NCBI GenBank assembly: GCA_963815305.1
Contig: CAWFFW010000001.1
Coordinates: forward strand, 248,001 to 312,000
Length of the DNA stretch: 64,000 nucleotides
Direction: 5' to 3'
From: CAXBID01 sp963815305
GTDB lineage: Bacteria; Bacteroidota; Bacteroidia; Flavobacteriales; Flavobacteriaceae
Below the pieces are notes generated by a model. The model was not told where the DNA came from and searched no databases. It saw only the letters and a list, made by a program, of their open reading frames with translations. How positions within the stretch are numbered: position 1 is the stretch's first letter; each line of letters begins with the position of its first letter. Position numbers and translations under genes: made by a program. Below are positions 50,833 through 60,531 of this stretch, in pieces.

Positions 50833-51243
50833 ATAGTTTTTTAAAAATTGGTAAAAGCAAAGTTTTAAAAATTAAATTGGTATTTCTGCTTTGCATACTC
50901 CAAGTTAAAGTTGTGGTCTAAGAAGAATCTTCATAAAATTTCAGAATCATCCTAGGAAGCAATGACGAGAAATCACCTTCAGTAATAAAATTCTTATTTT
51001 CTTCTGCTTTCACAACGTTTAAAGAAATCTTACTTTCTCCTCTAAAAGGTATCTTAACAGTTTCTATATATTTTTTCCCATTAGTCGCATGTTCCAATGA
51101 ATTATCAGATTCTATTTTAACACTTGTGGAAACCACAGTTTGAAGTTTTCCAAGTTTGTTGCAAATTCATAAACCTCCTTTCCTGAGCGGTTAATTATTA
51201 CTGTATTTACAGTCAATATATTCATAAGAATTAAATTTTATAT

Positions 51244-52221
51244 ACCCGTTGTGCATTTTAAATAATGCTGATTTTAATATTGTTAATGTTTCTGCCAAAT
51301 ATAAATTTGTTTATATACTGAATAGTTGTCAAAGCGGTTATTTTAGAAACTATTCTGATTTTAAAGCCTTGAAAAGACTTAGCATAATTACGTCTTATCA
51401 TAAATTGGTCACATAGTTGAGAAAACAGTGTCTCTATTCTTTTCCTCTTTTTTCTGAATACATAAGGTTGTTTTTTGTAATCTTTTTGATTCCTTCTCAT
51501 AGGCGTATTGAGTGCTATATTACAGGTTTCAAATAAGTTGAGCTGTATTTGTGTTGATAGATAGCCTCTATCTCCAATTAATGTACAATCGCTTATTTGC
51601 ATCTTAATATCCTTAAGGTAATTGATGTCGTGTACAGAAGCAGGATTCAAATCAATACTTTGAAAAACACCATTTACAGAACAAACAGCGTGTAGTTTAT
51701 AACCGTAATAATTAGAACTCTGTGCTGCACAATAGCCTTTATCTGGAAATGCATAATCATCTTCTTTATAAATTTTAGAACGAGAGCTTCGTGATAATTT
51801 ACAAACCTCTAAGGGCATGCTATCTACAACAAAATAATCTTCAAACTCATTAAAATGAGAAGCTAACTTTAACCGAATATTATTGAGGCTATCAGCTAAT
51901 ATTCGTCGTCTTCTATTATATACGCTTCGTTCTATTTTTGTCAATATCTTTTGCGGAAGCCTTCTAAATAGATCATTTTCACTATCTATCCCCATAAATT
52001 CAGCAGTTAGGCTCAAACTGATGAGCTCTAAATCGCTGAGCTTTGGTTGACGCCTTTGATAGCTTAAAAGTTGTTCTTTTGATATTTTTCTTAATACTTC
52101 CAATATTCTTTCGTAATTTGCTTTTAAGTTGTTCATTGTTAATGTTTTATCTCTAAAACAATTTACTGATTATCAGTAAGATGAACAACTTTTTTATTTT
52201 AAATCATAATGCACAACGGGT
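51244..52221 (-). mobile_element. IS982-family insertion sequence
   Basis: The inverted ends ACCCGTTGTGCATT (from 51244) and its complement AATGCACAACGGGT (to 52221) delimit a 978-bp element with one transposase gene on the minus strand. I find no clear target duplication. Its left end lies 18 bp from the start codon of the SRPBCC pseudogene, and its right end abuts the remains of an IS21-family istA. Confidence 0.88.
51258..52136 (-). CDS. IS982-family transposase
   Basis: A 292-residue intact transposase. Family blocks are QPKLSDLELISLSLTAEFMG, FEDYFVVDSMPLEVCK (first Asp), YGYKLHAVCSVNGVFQ, LIGDRGYLS (second Asp) and RKKRKRIETLFSQLCDQF (Glu). It is the only IS transposase in the island with no visible damage, so the element may still be active. 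Confidence 0.92.
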   Translation of the reverse strand: MNNLKANYERILEVLRKISKEQLLSYQRRQPKLSDLELISLSLTAEFMGIDSENDLFRRLPQKILTKIERSVYNRRRRILADSLNNIRLKLASHFNEFEDYFVVDSMPLEVCKLSRSSRSKIYKEDDYAFPDKGYCAAQSSNYYGYKLHAVCSVNGVFQSIDLNPASVHDINYLKDIKMQISDCTLIGDRGYLSTQIQLNLFETCNIALNTPMRRNQKDYKKQPYVFRKKRKRIETLFSQLCDQFMIRRNYAKSFQGFKIRIVSKITALTTIQYINKFIFGRNINNIKISII

Positions 52222-53792
52222 ATCTTTTATAAAAAGATATTATGACCAACAAATAGATATACGAAAAATAAAACAGATTTTCAAATTTTACAGTGGAGGA
52301 GTCCGCAAGCGTCAAATAAGCCTACAGTTAGGGTTATCGCGCAATACCATTACAAAATATATAGATTTTTTTAAACGGTACCAACTGACCAGTTACGAAG
52401 TGTCCGCCATGACACTTGAGGAGCTGAACAGGCTTTTTAAGACCGATCAAAAAGGCAAGAGTCAACAGCTATTAACCCTAGAAAAGTATTTTCTTTATTT
52501 TTTGATAAAGAACTGCGCAAAACAGGGGTGACCAAAGATCTGCTCTGGCAAGAGTACCTCACCAAACATCCAGATGGCTACAAACTTTCCCAGTTTAGGT
52601 ATTGGTACAGGGAGTGGGTCAAAGAAGTCTCTCCGGTAATGCATTTTACACATAAAGCTGGCGATAAACTTTTCATTGATTTTACGGGCAAGAAGCTTTC
52701 CATAGTAGATCGCTACACAGGCGAGATACAAGATTTGGAGGTCTTTGTATGTGTATTGGGCAGTAGCCAATACACATATGTTGAGGCCTGTGAGAGTCAA
52801 AAAAAAGAAGATTTTATAGCTTGTATAGAAAACGCGCTTTGGTTTTATGGCGGTTTACCACAGGCTTTAGTGCCCGATAACTTGAGGGCAGCAGTAGCCA
52901 AAAGCAGTCGTTATGAACCAAAAGTAAATGAAACTTTTGTAGATTTTGCTGAGCATTATGAAACGGCAGTACTTCCAAACAGAGCCTACAGACCCAGGGA
53001 CAAGGCCATTGTTGAAAACGCTGTACGCATCATATATACACGTGTATTTGCGCTATTACGCAACCAAACCTTTCGTACGAAGTCTGAACTTAACAAATCT
53101 ATATTAGAACTGCTACAATCACATAATAACAAGTCTTTTAGAGGACGTGAATATTCCCACTATTCGTTATTTGAAGAGATTGAAAAACATCAGCTTAAAC
53201 CATTGCCAGCCAAACGCTATGAGATTAAACGTTATGCCAATGCAACGGTTCATAAAAACAGCCATATTTATTTTAGCAAGGACAAACACTATTACAGTCT
53301 GCCCTATCAGCATATAGGCAAGCGTGTCAAAGTGGTTTACTCAGATAGCGCAGTAGAGATTTACCATCAGCAGGAACTGCTTACGGTACATCCAAGAACC
53401 AAGCAAAAATATGGATATAGCACCATAAAGGAACACATGCCTTCACACCACCGCTTTATCAGCGAGTGGAGCAGTGAAAAATTCATTACCTAGGCTGATC
53501 AGATAGGTGGTCATTGCAAGACACTGATCATTAATATACTAGAAAAGAAACAACACCCAGAACAATCCTATAAATCGTGCCTGGGCATATTGCACCTCAC
53601 AAAAAAGGTAGGCAATACACGGCTGGATAATGCCTGTAAGCGTGCATTGGACTATGGTGCGCATAACTATAATTTATAGAGCGTATCCTTAAAAACGTTA
53701 AAAACGGCTGGGACACTTTAGATGAAGACATCGAAGACCAACCTGAGGTCCCAAATCACAATAACATTAGAGGAAGTCATTATTACAAATAA
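52222..53792 (+). pseudogene. istA: IS21-family transposase istA, multiply broken
   Basis: The N-terminal HTH region (IKQIFKFYSGGVRKRQISLQLGLSRNTI) has no own start codon: the open frame begins inside the IS982 end at 52181. A one-base shift near 52515 separates it from the integrase core (KLFIDFTGKK with Asp, ALVPDNLRAAV, RPRDKAIVENAV with Glu). A TAG replaces a Trp codon at 53491, and another one-base shift lies near 53680. The usual C-terminal end PNHNNIRGSHYYK is still readable. Confidence 0.85.
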
Positions 53793-53809
53793 ATTAAAAC
53801 CAAAAAACA

Positions 53810-54541
53810 ATGAATAAACAGACATTGGAACACATGAAACAGCTAAGGCTATACGGTATGTACAGAGCCTTTGACAGCAGTTTATCGCCACAAAGTACAA
53901 ACTATACCAGTGATGAACTTGTAGCATATCTCATCCAAAGCGAATGGGATGACCGTCAAGATCGAAAAATAGATCGGTTAACAAAAGCTGCACGCTTTAG
54001 GTACAGCGCCGTTATGGAAGCTATAGATTTTGATCCCTCAAGATGTTTGGATAAAAATCAAATACAACGCTTTGCCAGCTGTGATTTTATAAAGCACAAA
54101 CAGAATATACTTGTTACAGGAAGTACAGGTGCTGGAAAAAGTTATATGGCATCGGCCATTGGTCACCAAGCGTGCTCATTAGGGTACAAGGTCATGTATT
54201 TTAACATGAACAAACTTTTTACCATGCTCAAAACCTCAAAAGCAGATGGATCTTACCTAAAACAAATCAATAAACTAGAAAAGCAGGATCTGCTTATTAT
54301 AGATGACTTTGGACTTAAAGCTTTAGATGCCATAAATAGGCATTCTTTTATGGAAATTATCGAAGACAGACATGGCGAGCACAGTATAATTATAGCCTCC
54401 CAATTACCAGTGGAAGCATGGCATGAAATTATAGGGGAACAAACCATTGCAGATGCCATTTTGGACCGTCTTGTTCATAATGCACACAGAATAGATATTA
54501 AAGGAGAGTCTATGCGTAAAAAAATGAAAAATAAATACTAA
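53810..54541 (+). CDS. istB: IS21-family helper ATPase IstB
   Basis: A 243-residue AAA+ protein with the Walker A motif GSTGAGKSYMA, Walker B LLIIDDFG and RLVHNAHRIDIKGESMRKK at the end. IstB assists the IstA transposase in target choice. The gene is intact although its partner istA is dead. Confidence 0.92.
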   Translation: MNKQTLEHMKQLRLYGMYRAFDSSLSPQSTNYTSDELVAYLIQSEWDDRQDRKIDRLTKAARFRYSAVMEAIDFDPSRCLDKNQIQRFASCDFIKHKQNILVTGSTGAGKSYMASAIGHQACSLGYKVMYFNMNKLFTMLKTSKADGSYLKQINKLEKQDLLIIDDFGLKALDAINRHSFMEIIEDRHGEHSIIIASQLPVEAWHEIIGEQTIADAILDRLVHNAHRIDIKGESMRKKMKNKY

Positions 54542-54564
54542 ATTTAACCACAAATGAATCGATT

Positions 54565-55059
54565 TTGAGCACTTACTTTGCTATGCTCACTTTCATCCGC
54601 TGCAGATGGTTCACTTTGCCCGCCCTATCCACTAAGCATTTAGACGAAGAAAAGAATTTTAAACTTAAACCAGATTTAAAATTAGTTTTAGACCATAAAC
54701 CTGTGATTGCTGACACAAAATATCAAATTGTATATGCAGATGAAACCGATCCTAATAAAGGAATTTCACAGCCATATTTATATCAAATGTTGGCTTACGC
54801 TATCCGCTTTAAAGTTGAAGAAATCGTATTGTTTTATCCTAACACGATTCATAAAGAAATTCCAAATAACTCTGAATTATCTATTGTTGACGAACTTGCC
54901 GAAGGAAAGCGTATACATATCAGATCGTTTCAATTGCCAATCATAAATTTTAATTTATTTGATAAGGATTTTGAAAGTAAATCAACATTGGTATTGGATT
55001 TTGAACAAACTAAAAAAGATTTAATAGTTTCTATTCTCAAAGCTCTAGATATAGGTTAA
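54565..55059 (+). pseudogene. C-terminal fragment of McrC restriction-system nuclease subunit
   Basis: From about residue 30 the frame matches the nuclease end of McrC: FKLKPDLKLV, then VIADTKYQIVY (the PD-(D/E)xK Asp and Lys), GISQPYLYQMLAYAIRFK and IVLFYPNTI. The first ~30 residues come from the IS21 side. The N-terminal half of McrC and the whole mcrB gene are missing. It is the remnant of a modification-dependent restriction system. Confidence 0.75.
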
Positions 55060-55290
55060 AGGTAAATAACTCCACACCTCCAGCACATACTAATTCACTC
55101 ATTCCGTAAAAACTACATTCACTCAATAGTAAGAGCTTCCAGTTCCGCGCAATGCTCGTTATGTCCATTTCGCACCTGCCTATCGGATAGACGGTACATT
55201 ACCACAACCAGTATTTTTTAGCAATACGCCACATTAAGCTAAAATTTAAAATCTTTAATAAGTTGAAAACTTAGTTAGAATTATGAAATA

Positions 55291-56254
55291 TCAAACTTTA
55301 AATTCTGCCCATAACGGATAATGATCTGAAATAAGCCACGACAAACTATTTTTAGTTAGTTGACGATTTTTGAGAGCATACGGTACAAAATCGTAATTGC
55401 CTCCGCTAAGAAATTCCATAGAAAGTCTAGGTCCATTTTTCTGGCTGTTAAACCAAGCAATCTGATCGTAATATTTAGTGGTGTTAAATATGGATCTCGT
55501 AACGTCTTTATTTTGGAGTTGAGGTGGTACATATAAACCTTCAGAAAGAAAAGTTTTGTCTAAAAGATCTCCGCGTTCATCTATGTTAAAGTCTCCTAAA
55601 GCTATCAAATCTTGATGATAAGCATTCATGCTTCCTGCCCAACCAGAAAGCCACTTAGCGATACCTCTTAATTCATCGATTCGACTTTTAGGGTTTTTAC
55701 CGTATAAGATATGCAAAGTTACCAAGATAAAAGTGTGTTGGTTAGATTGAAAACTTACAGCGTAAGGCGACCTAACAAATTGTTTCGCCATGGCGTTATC
55801 TTTGATGCTATGTTCCCACTCTTCAGGAACTACCAATTCGCCTGCTAATCCAGACAAACTAGCGCGTCTTGTATCAAAAAGATAGGCCATTCGTTCTCCG
55901 TTTCCCACTTTACCCTTATTAACATCGGTAAGTATAAATGACCAGTTTTTACCAAGAATTTTTAAGGTGTCTCGTAAAGCTTCTGATGTTATCTTTAACT
56001 TCTTGTATAGCAATAACATCAAACCGACTTATAATTTCGGCAATACATAAAATAGAATGAAGATCCCTTTTGGGAGAATCGTCATCATCAGAGTCCCATT
56101 TTCGGGTTAGATTTCCAAAGGCACGTATATTCCAAGTTGCAATTAAAAGATTTTTGTCCAGTTTTTTAGAAGGGATTTTAGAGTTTAAATCTGCTTTTAA
56201 CATATTTAAATTATCTAATACCTCAGTAGGTGGTGTGTCAGTAATAGAAATCAT
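55291..56254 (-). pseudogene. endonuclease/exonuclease/phosphatase-family gene, frameshifted
   Basis: The 101-codon N-terminal frame has LLIATWNIRAFG and VIAIQEV (catalytic Glu). Near 55983 a one-base shift moves the reading to the second frame, which carries ILTDVNKGK, LVTLHILYG, ALGDFNIDERGD (Asp and Asn) and the final ISDHYPLWAEF (Asp and His). The joined protein would be about 320 residues, a DNase-I-like fold. As it stands it cannot be made in one piece. Confidence 0.75.
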
Positions 56255-56571
56255 ATTTTAAATATAAACAATAATGTTTCAGACATTCAATTTAAAGGGT
56301 AAATTTTGAAATTTAGTTTTTAAGAATATAATATTCCATTAAATAAACAAAATAATTTTTAATTATTTTGTTAGCCTAGTTTATTAATGTTTCCTTTTAT
56401 TTATTAATGTTTATATATATTTACCAGTACTTGTTCAGAGCTTGTTCACTATGTGTTTAGAGGTTGTACCGATTTTGATCATGTTCCAATCATATTTCAA
56501 AATGAATCATTTGATAACAAAATGAATGAGGGCTAGAATGACTATAAATTTTAGCATTAAAATGGAATGTA
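56255..56571. other. intergenic stretch without recognised gene
   Basis: AT-rich sequence between two pseudogenes, with no repeat or RNA gene noticed. Confidence 0.4.
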
Positions 56572-57000
56572 TTATTGGTTTTCTTTCTGCTCCTTTCTTT
56601 GGGTTTTAAGTTTCTCTTCAAGAATTTTCATGTTGTCACTAACTTTATGATCTACAATTTTTGCATAATGTTGCGTTGTTCGTAACGATTTATGACCAAG
56701 CATTTTACTAACGGTTTCTATATGGACTCCATTGTTAAGGTCACGCTTGTTGCAAAAGTATGTCGCGTTAAATGCGTAGTTAGTGGTTTTGTGATACCGC
56801 AGAGCATCGCTATTTCTTTTATTTAAGCATTAGATTTTTGATTGCTAAACACGGGAATTAAACGCTCACTTTTTATAACTTTTGGATCGTAACAATAAGT
56901 ACTTAAAATCTCTTGTGCTATGGGTAATAACGGAATACTACTTTGAGTTTTTTTTGGTATGTATAATATTAATCCATTACTTACTATTGGCTGTGATTCT
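56572..57000 (-). pseudogene. C-terminal relic of a second tyrosine-recombinase integrase
   Basis: The minus strand reads SSIPLLPIAQEILSTY, SERLIPVFSNQKSNA, then a TAA, IKEIAMLCGIT, HLTRHTFATSVTL (catalytic Arg and His), a frameshift, and HIETVSKMLGHKSLRTTQHY (His and Tyr) before KQRKEQ-like basic residues and the stop. It resembles the intact integrase encoded at 47607 in family but not in sequence. At least one stop and one frameshift disable it. It lies near the right edge of the island. Confidence 0.8.
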
Positions 57001-57270
57001 TAAATAGATATCATATTTATTACTCTTTTTACTTCTACTTTTTCGGAAGCAAAAAGCAATGCTAAAACGATCTCCCATAATACAACTGTTAAATTGCACA
57101 CTAAATGTACACCAATAAGTGTAAATAAGAAAATTTTATGTTTTTGTAAATTACTGAAATATAGAAGATTACATTGAATTGGTGTGCAATTTTTAGTCAT
57201 GTAAAATTGTACCCGAATTTCACACCTTTTATATGGTTTTATATGATATCAAATGACATGAAATAAAATA

Positions 57271-57305
57271 AAAAACCCTGTAAATTATATATTTACAGGG
57301 TTTTT
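57271..57305. terminator. perfect hairpin terminator, bidirectional in form
   Basis: The arms AAAAACCCTGTAAA and TTTACAGGGTTTTT are perfectly complementary, with an AT loop. The flanking A and T runs would let it work in both directions. No intact gene adjoins it, so it may belong to a lost gene of the island. Confidence 0.75.
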
Positions 57306-57745
57306 GGTGGGTTTTAATACCCAATAAGTGGAGTCGGAGACAACGACCATAAATTGAACTTTCTAGTGTTTATTGGACTTTTAGGAGGTATGAATTTGAG
57401 AGGTCACCGAATTGGTCTCGATTTAACAAACTTTAACGTTTGATTGGTAGTTTGGATGTCAAATTATATCAAAATGAAACAAATTTATTTTTTTAATTCG
57501 CGATTTGCGAATTGATTGAACTTTGACATAAGAATATATATATGTCGACACATATCAATGGGCTGTCGATACCGTAGACAAAATTACTTTTAAATTTCGA
57601 TACTATTTATAATACTAAAAAAAATGAACTGACTCAACTTTTTGCAGAGGATTTATGGGCTTTTGATTTGATTAATTAATAAAGCGTACTTTAATAAGAC
57701 ATTTAAAATGAAATATAAATGATTCTACTTCACTGATAAATCATT

Positions 57746-57780
57746 GTTATGATAAGAAAATTTAATTTTCTTATCATAAC
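57746..57780. repeat. perfect 15-bp inverted repeat with 5-nt loop
   Basis: GTTATGATAAGAAAA pairs fully with TTTTCTTATCATAAC around TTTAA. No long T run follows on either strand, so it is not a standard terminator. The role is unknown. Confidence 0.6.
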
Positions 57781-58308
57781 TTTATTGTAGATAAAATATT
57801 CTAATTTATTTATCATTACTGTGTTTTATCAAAATGGAGTTCTTACACTATGATTATATCAAATTATTAAGACTAAATCATTTTATTTTTTTTCTATATC
57901 CATACTTAAATTTCTATTAATCAATATAAGCTTTACGAAATCTTTAATAATGTATATTCATTTATTGAGGAATTTTCAATAATAAAAGAAAATCTGAATT
58001 CATAAAGAAGCAAACGAATGGAATTAATTTTAGGTTTTAACTATCTTATAACGATTTAATTAACAAAAACATCTTTACTTCTTATTTGAGTTTTATGATA
58101 TATTAGTTATTAAAATATAATCCATGTAAAAAGTATAATTGTCTATTTTTTAATTTTTGATATGATATATTTTTACAAAAAAAACACTATTTCCTGATTT
58201 AATTAAGCTTATTTATTCTTTAGTTTTATTAACGAAGCTATTGAAGATAACTTATTAAGACTATAAGTTTTTGTAAGTTATTATAAATATATTAAACTAA
58301 AAAAAACT

Positions 58309-60258
58309 ATGAAACTTTTTAAACCTACTTTAATTTTACTATTCTTACTAATTACCTCACAAACTTATTCTCAAGTAGAATCAATTAAAAATGGGATATT
58401 GTGGCGTGATACAGATGGTAATAGAATTAAAGCCCATGGAGTAAGCATCATGAAACACCAAGGTGTTTATTATATGTTAGGAGAAGATCGTTCTGATGCT
58501 TTTACCTTTGAAGGTGTTAATCTGTACTCCTCTACTGATTTAATGAACTGGCAGTTTAGAAACACTATTATTGACGAAGGAACAAATAGCGATCTTACTG
58601 CTCATCTTCGTATTACGGAGCGCCCTTGTTTGATATATAATGCTTTGACTAATAGGTTTGTGGTTTGGTTAAAGTACCAAAATGGATCATATACCAATAA
58701 TAAAGCTGCTATTTTTTATAGCAATACTATTGATGGGGACTATACTTATGATAGAGAGTTTTTTCCAGCAGGTTATGATTCTAATGATTCTAGTTTATTT
58801 GTTGATACTGATGGAAAAGCTTATTACATATCTACTAACAAAGCAAATGGTAGTTTAAACTTATATACCCTGACTGATGATTATATGGATGCAGCTGACG
58901 CAACAATCTTGTTTCCTGGAGAGAACAGAGAGGCACCTGTAATTTTCAAAAAAGACAATCTATACTACATGATATGCTCTAATAAGACCGGTTGGGATCC
59001 TAACCAAATGCGTTACAGTACATCAACATCTTTAAAAAGTGGTTGGGCAGAGTGGAAATTAGTGGGTAATAGAATTAATTTTGATTCCCAACCCACAGAC
59101 GTGATTACCATCACAGGAACAGCAGGTACAAATTATTATTACGTTGGGGATAGGTGGAAGGATCCAAATATTCGAGAATCAAAAACGGTTATATTCCCTC
59201 TTAATGTAGCTAACGGAAACTTAAATATTACCAATGTAAACGAATTTAAAATTGATTTGGTTACAAGTGCATGGACCGTTTTTGATGACAACACCTATGT
59301 ACCACAAAATAATTGGAGTTTGGTCTCGGTTTCAAGCCAAGAAACTGCAGCAGCTAATGCTTCAGCAACAAATGCATTTGACGGCAATATCAATACAATT
59401 TGGCATAGTCGTTATAGCTCAGGACAAGATGCACATCCTCACGAAATGGTAGTTAATTTAGGTTCAAGTTACAATGTTTCTGGTTTTATGTACATACCTC
59501 GTCAAGATGTTAGTGTTAATGGAGTGCTGAGAGATTTTCAACTTTTTCTTAGTACAGATGGGGTTAATTGGGGGGCTCCTGTAGCTTCTGGTTGGTTAAG
59601 CTATTTGAGTGAAATTTATTTCCAACAAAAAACGTCGAGTTATATGAAGTTTGTTAGTCGTAGCGATTTTAATGACACACGATTTGCTGCAGCTTCAGAA
59701 TTTAGACTCATGACAAACAGTGATTATGAATTAAATGGAATAAATTCTTACTACAACGCCGATAATTCAGGATGGCGGACTGGAACTAATATCGAAGTAA
59801 ATGCTGGAAGTCAGATTCAATTTGGACCACAAGCAAGATTTTCAGGTGGTGGTCAAACAGCTTTCTATGGATCTTTTAGTTGGCACGGTCCAAATAATTT
59901 TTATTCAAATGAACGATCTCCGGTTTTAAGTAATATACAAGCAGAAAATCTAGGTGAATACACGGTTTTTTATCTTGATGATAAATTTAATGTTCAAAAA
60001 CAGTCGATAAATGTATTTTCTAATTCATTATCAACTGAGGATAATTTTTCACAAAAAGTCAACTACTTGTATCCAAACCCTGCTTCAAATATTATTAATA
60101 TTCACGATAGTAGTGAAGACACTTCATATACATTATATGATTTTTCAGGTAAAGAGATTATTAAGGGCAAAGGGAAGAAAATTGATGTATCTATCTTAAG
60201 TGCAGGATATTATTTCGTCATGATAAATAGTAATGCTTATAAATTTATCAAGAAATAA
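58309..60258 (+). CDS. GH43-like glycoside hydrolase with F5/8-type CBM32 and T9SS tail
   Basis: A 649-residue secreted protein. After the signal peptide (ending TYSQ) a five-bladed propeller (~25-315) starts with ILWRDTDGNRIKAHGVSIMK and has YYMLGEDR, ERPCLIYNALTNRFVVW, SSLFVDTDGKAYYIS and NREAPVIFKKDNLYYMICS. This resembles GH43 subfamilies 24/34, known for exo-galactanases and galactosidases. A discoidin-like CBM32 (~330-470; ATNAFDGNINTIWHS), an extra beta domain and a T9SS domain (~575-649; YPNPA) follow. It probably trims galactose-type residues at the cell surface. Confidence 0.8.
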   Translation: MKLFKPTLILLFLLITSQTYSQVESIKNGILWRDTDGNRIKAHGVSIMKHQGVYYMLGEDRSDAFTFEGVNLYSSTDLMNWQFRNTIIDEGTNSDLTAHLRITERPCLIYNALTNRFVVWLKYQNGSYTNNKAAIFYSNTIDGDYTYDREFFPAGYDSNDSSLFVDTDGKAYYISTNKANGSLNLYTLTDDYMDAADATILFPGENREAPVIFKKDNLYYMICSNKTGWDPNQMRYSTSTSLKSGWAEWKLVGNRINFDSQPTDVITITGTAGTNYYYVGDRWKDPNIRESKTVIFPLNVANGNLNITNVNEFKIDLVTSAWTVFDDNTYVPQNNWSLVSVSSQETAAANASATNAFDGNINTIWHSRYSSGQDAHPHEMVVNLGSSYNVSGFMYIPRQDVSVNGVLRDFQLFLSTDGVNWGAPVASGWLSYLSEIYFQQKTSSYMKFVSRSDFNDTRFAAASEFRLMTNSDYELNGINSYYNADNSGWRTGTNIEVNAGSQIQFGPQARFSGGGQTAFYGSFSWHGPNNFYSNERSPVLSNIQAENLGEYTVFYLDDKFNVQKQSINVFSNSLSTEDNFSQKVNYLYPNPASNIINIHDSSEDTSYTLYDFSGKEIIKGKGKKIDVSILSAGYYFVMINSNAYKFIKK

Positions 60259-60531
60259 TAACATTAGAGGTGTTTTTAAGTTAGAAGTTTTATACGTTTC
60301 AAAAAAATAGGGAATAAAGGATGGTTTTAAATACTGAAATCTGATAACCTTATCCTTAATTACGCTATTATTATAGAGTATAAGTGGCTTCGTTTTGAAT
60401 TCTTATTGACCTATTTTTTTATAAGGTTAGAAGTTATCTTTCTACTAAATAACGATTTATATTAAGAATATAGAAGAACCATATATTAAGTAATCGGTAG
60501 ATTAAAAAGTACTTAATTAAAATTACAACAT

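Larger units (their letters stand above)
49358..51225 (-). pseudogene. SRPBCC-family (polyketide cyclase-like) gene, frameshifted and split by an IS
   Basis: The minus strand starts at 51225 with MNILTVNTVIINRSGKEVYE, changes frame near 51117, and continues with IESDNSLEHATNGKKY and FRGESKISLNVVKAEE. It passes an in-frame stop at about 50918 and reads TTTLTWSMQSRNTNLIFKTL up to the IS end. Beyond the IS the C-terminal end resumes (SKRAELGIQNLKIILEK) and stops at 49358. The order fits a small START-like SRPBCC protein of about 150-160 residues. At least a frameshift, a nonsense codon and the IS insertion inactivate it. Confidence 0.65.
52222..54541 (+). mobile_element. IS21-family element remnant
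   Basis: A broken istA is followed after 17 bp by an intact istB, in the usual IS21 order. The left terminus is missing at the IS982 boundary. The right terminus is not identified; it should lie shortly after the istB stop and before the mcrC fragment. Confidence 0.75.
57001..58308. other. 1.3-kb AT-rich non-coding region at the right edge of the island
   Basis: I find no supported gene. It contains a perfect terminator at 57271 and a 15-bp perfect inverted repeat at 57746, and otherwise only low-complexity AT-rich sequence up to the GH43 gene. Confidence 0.5.

Noticed and set aside
52181..52221. Apparent start of istA
   Set aside because: These codons are the terminal part of the IS982 element read in the IS21 frame, not a true IstA N-terminus.
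57000..57200. A 66-codon minus-strand frame with a hydrophobic middle
   Set aside because: It has no recognisable family, lies in a decayed AT-rich region and has no clear promoter or partner, so I do not call it a gene.
57331..57360. GTGGAGTCGGAGACAACG, which on the other strand looks a little like a tRNA 3' end (CTCCGACTCCAC)
   Set aside because: No tRNA stem-loops can be drawn around it and it does not match the tRNA-Leu-like sequence at 48903, so it is not supported as an att site.
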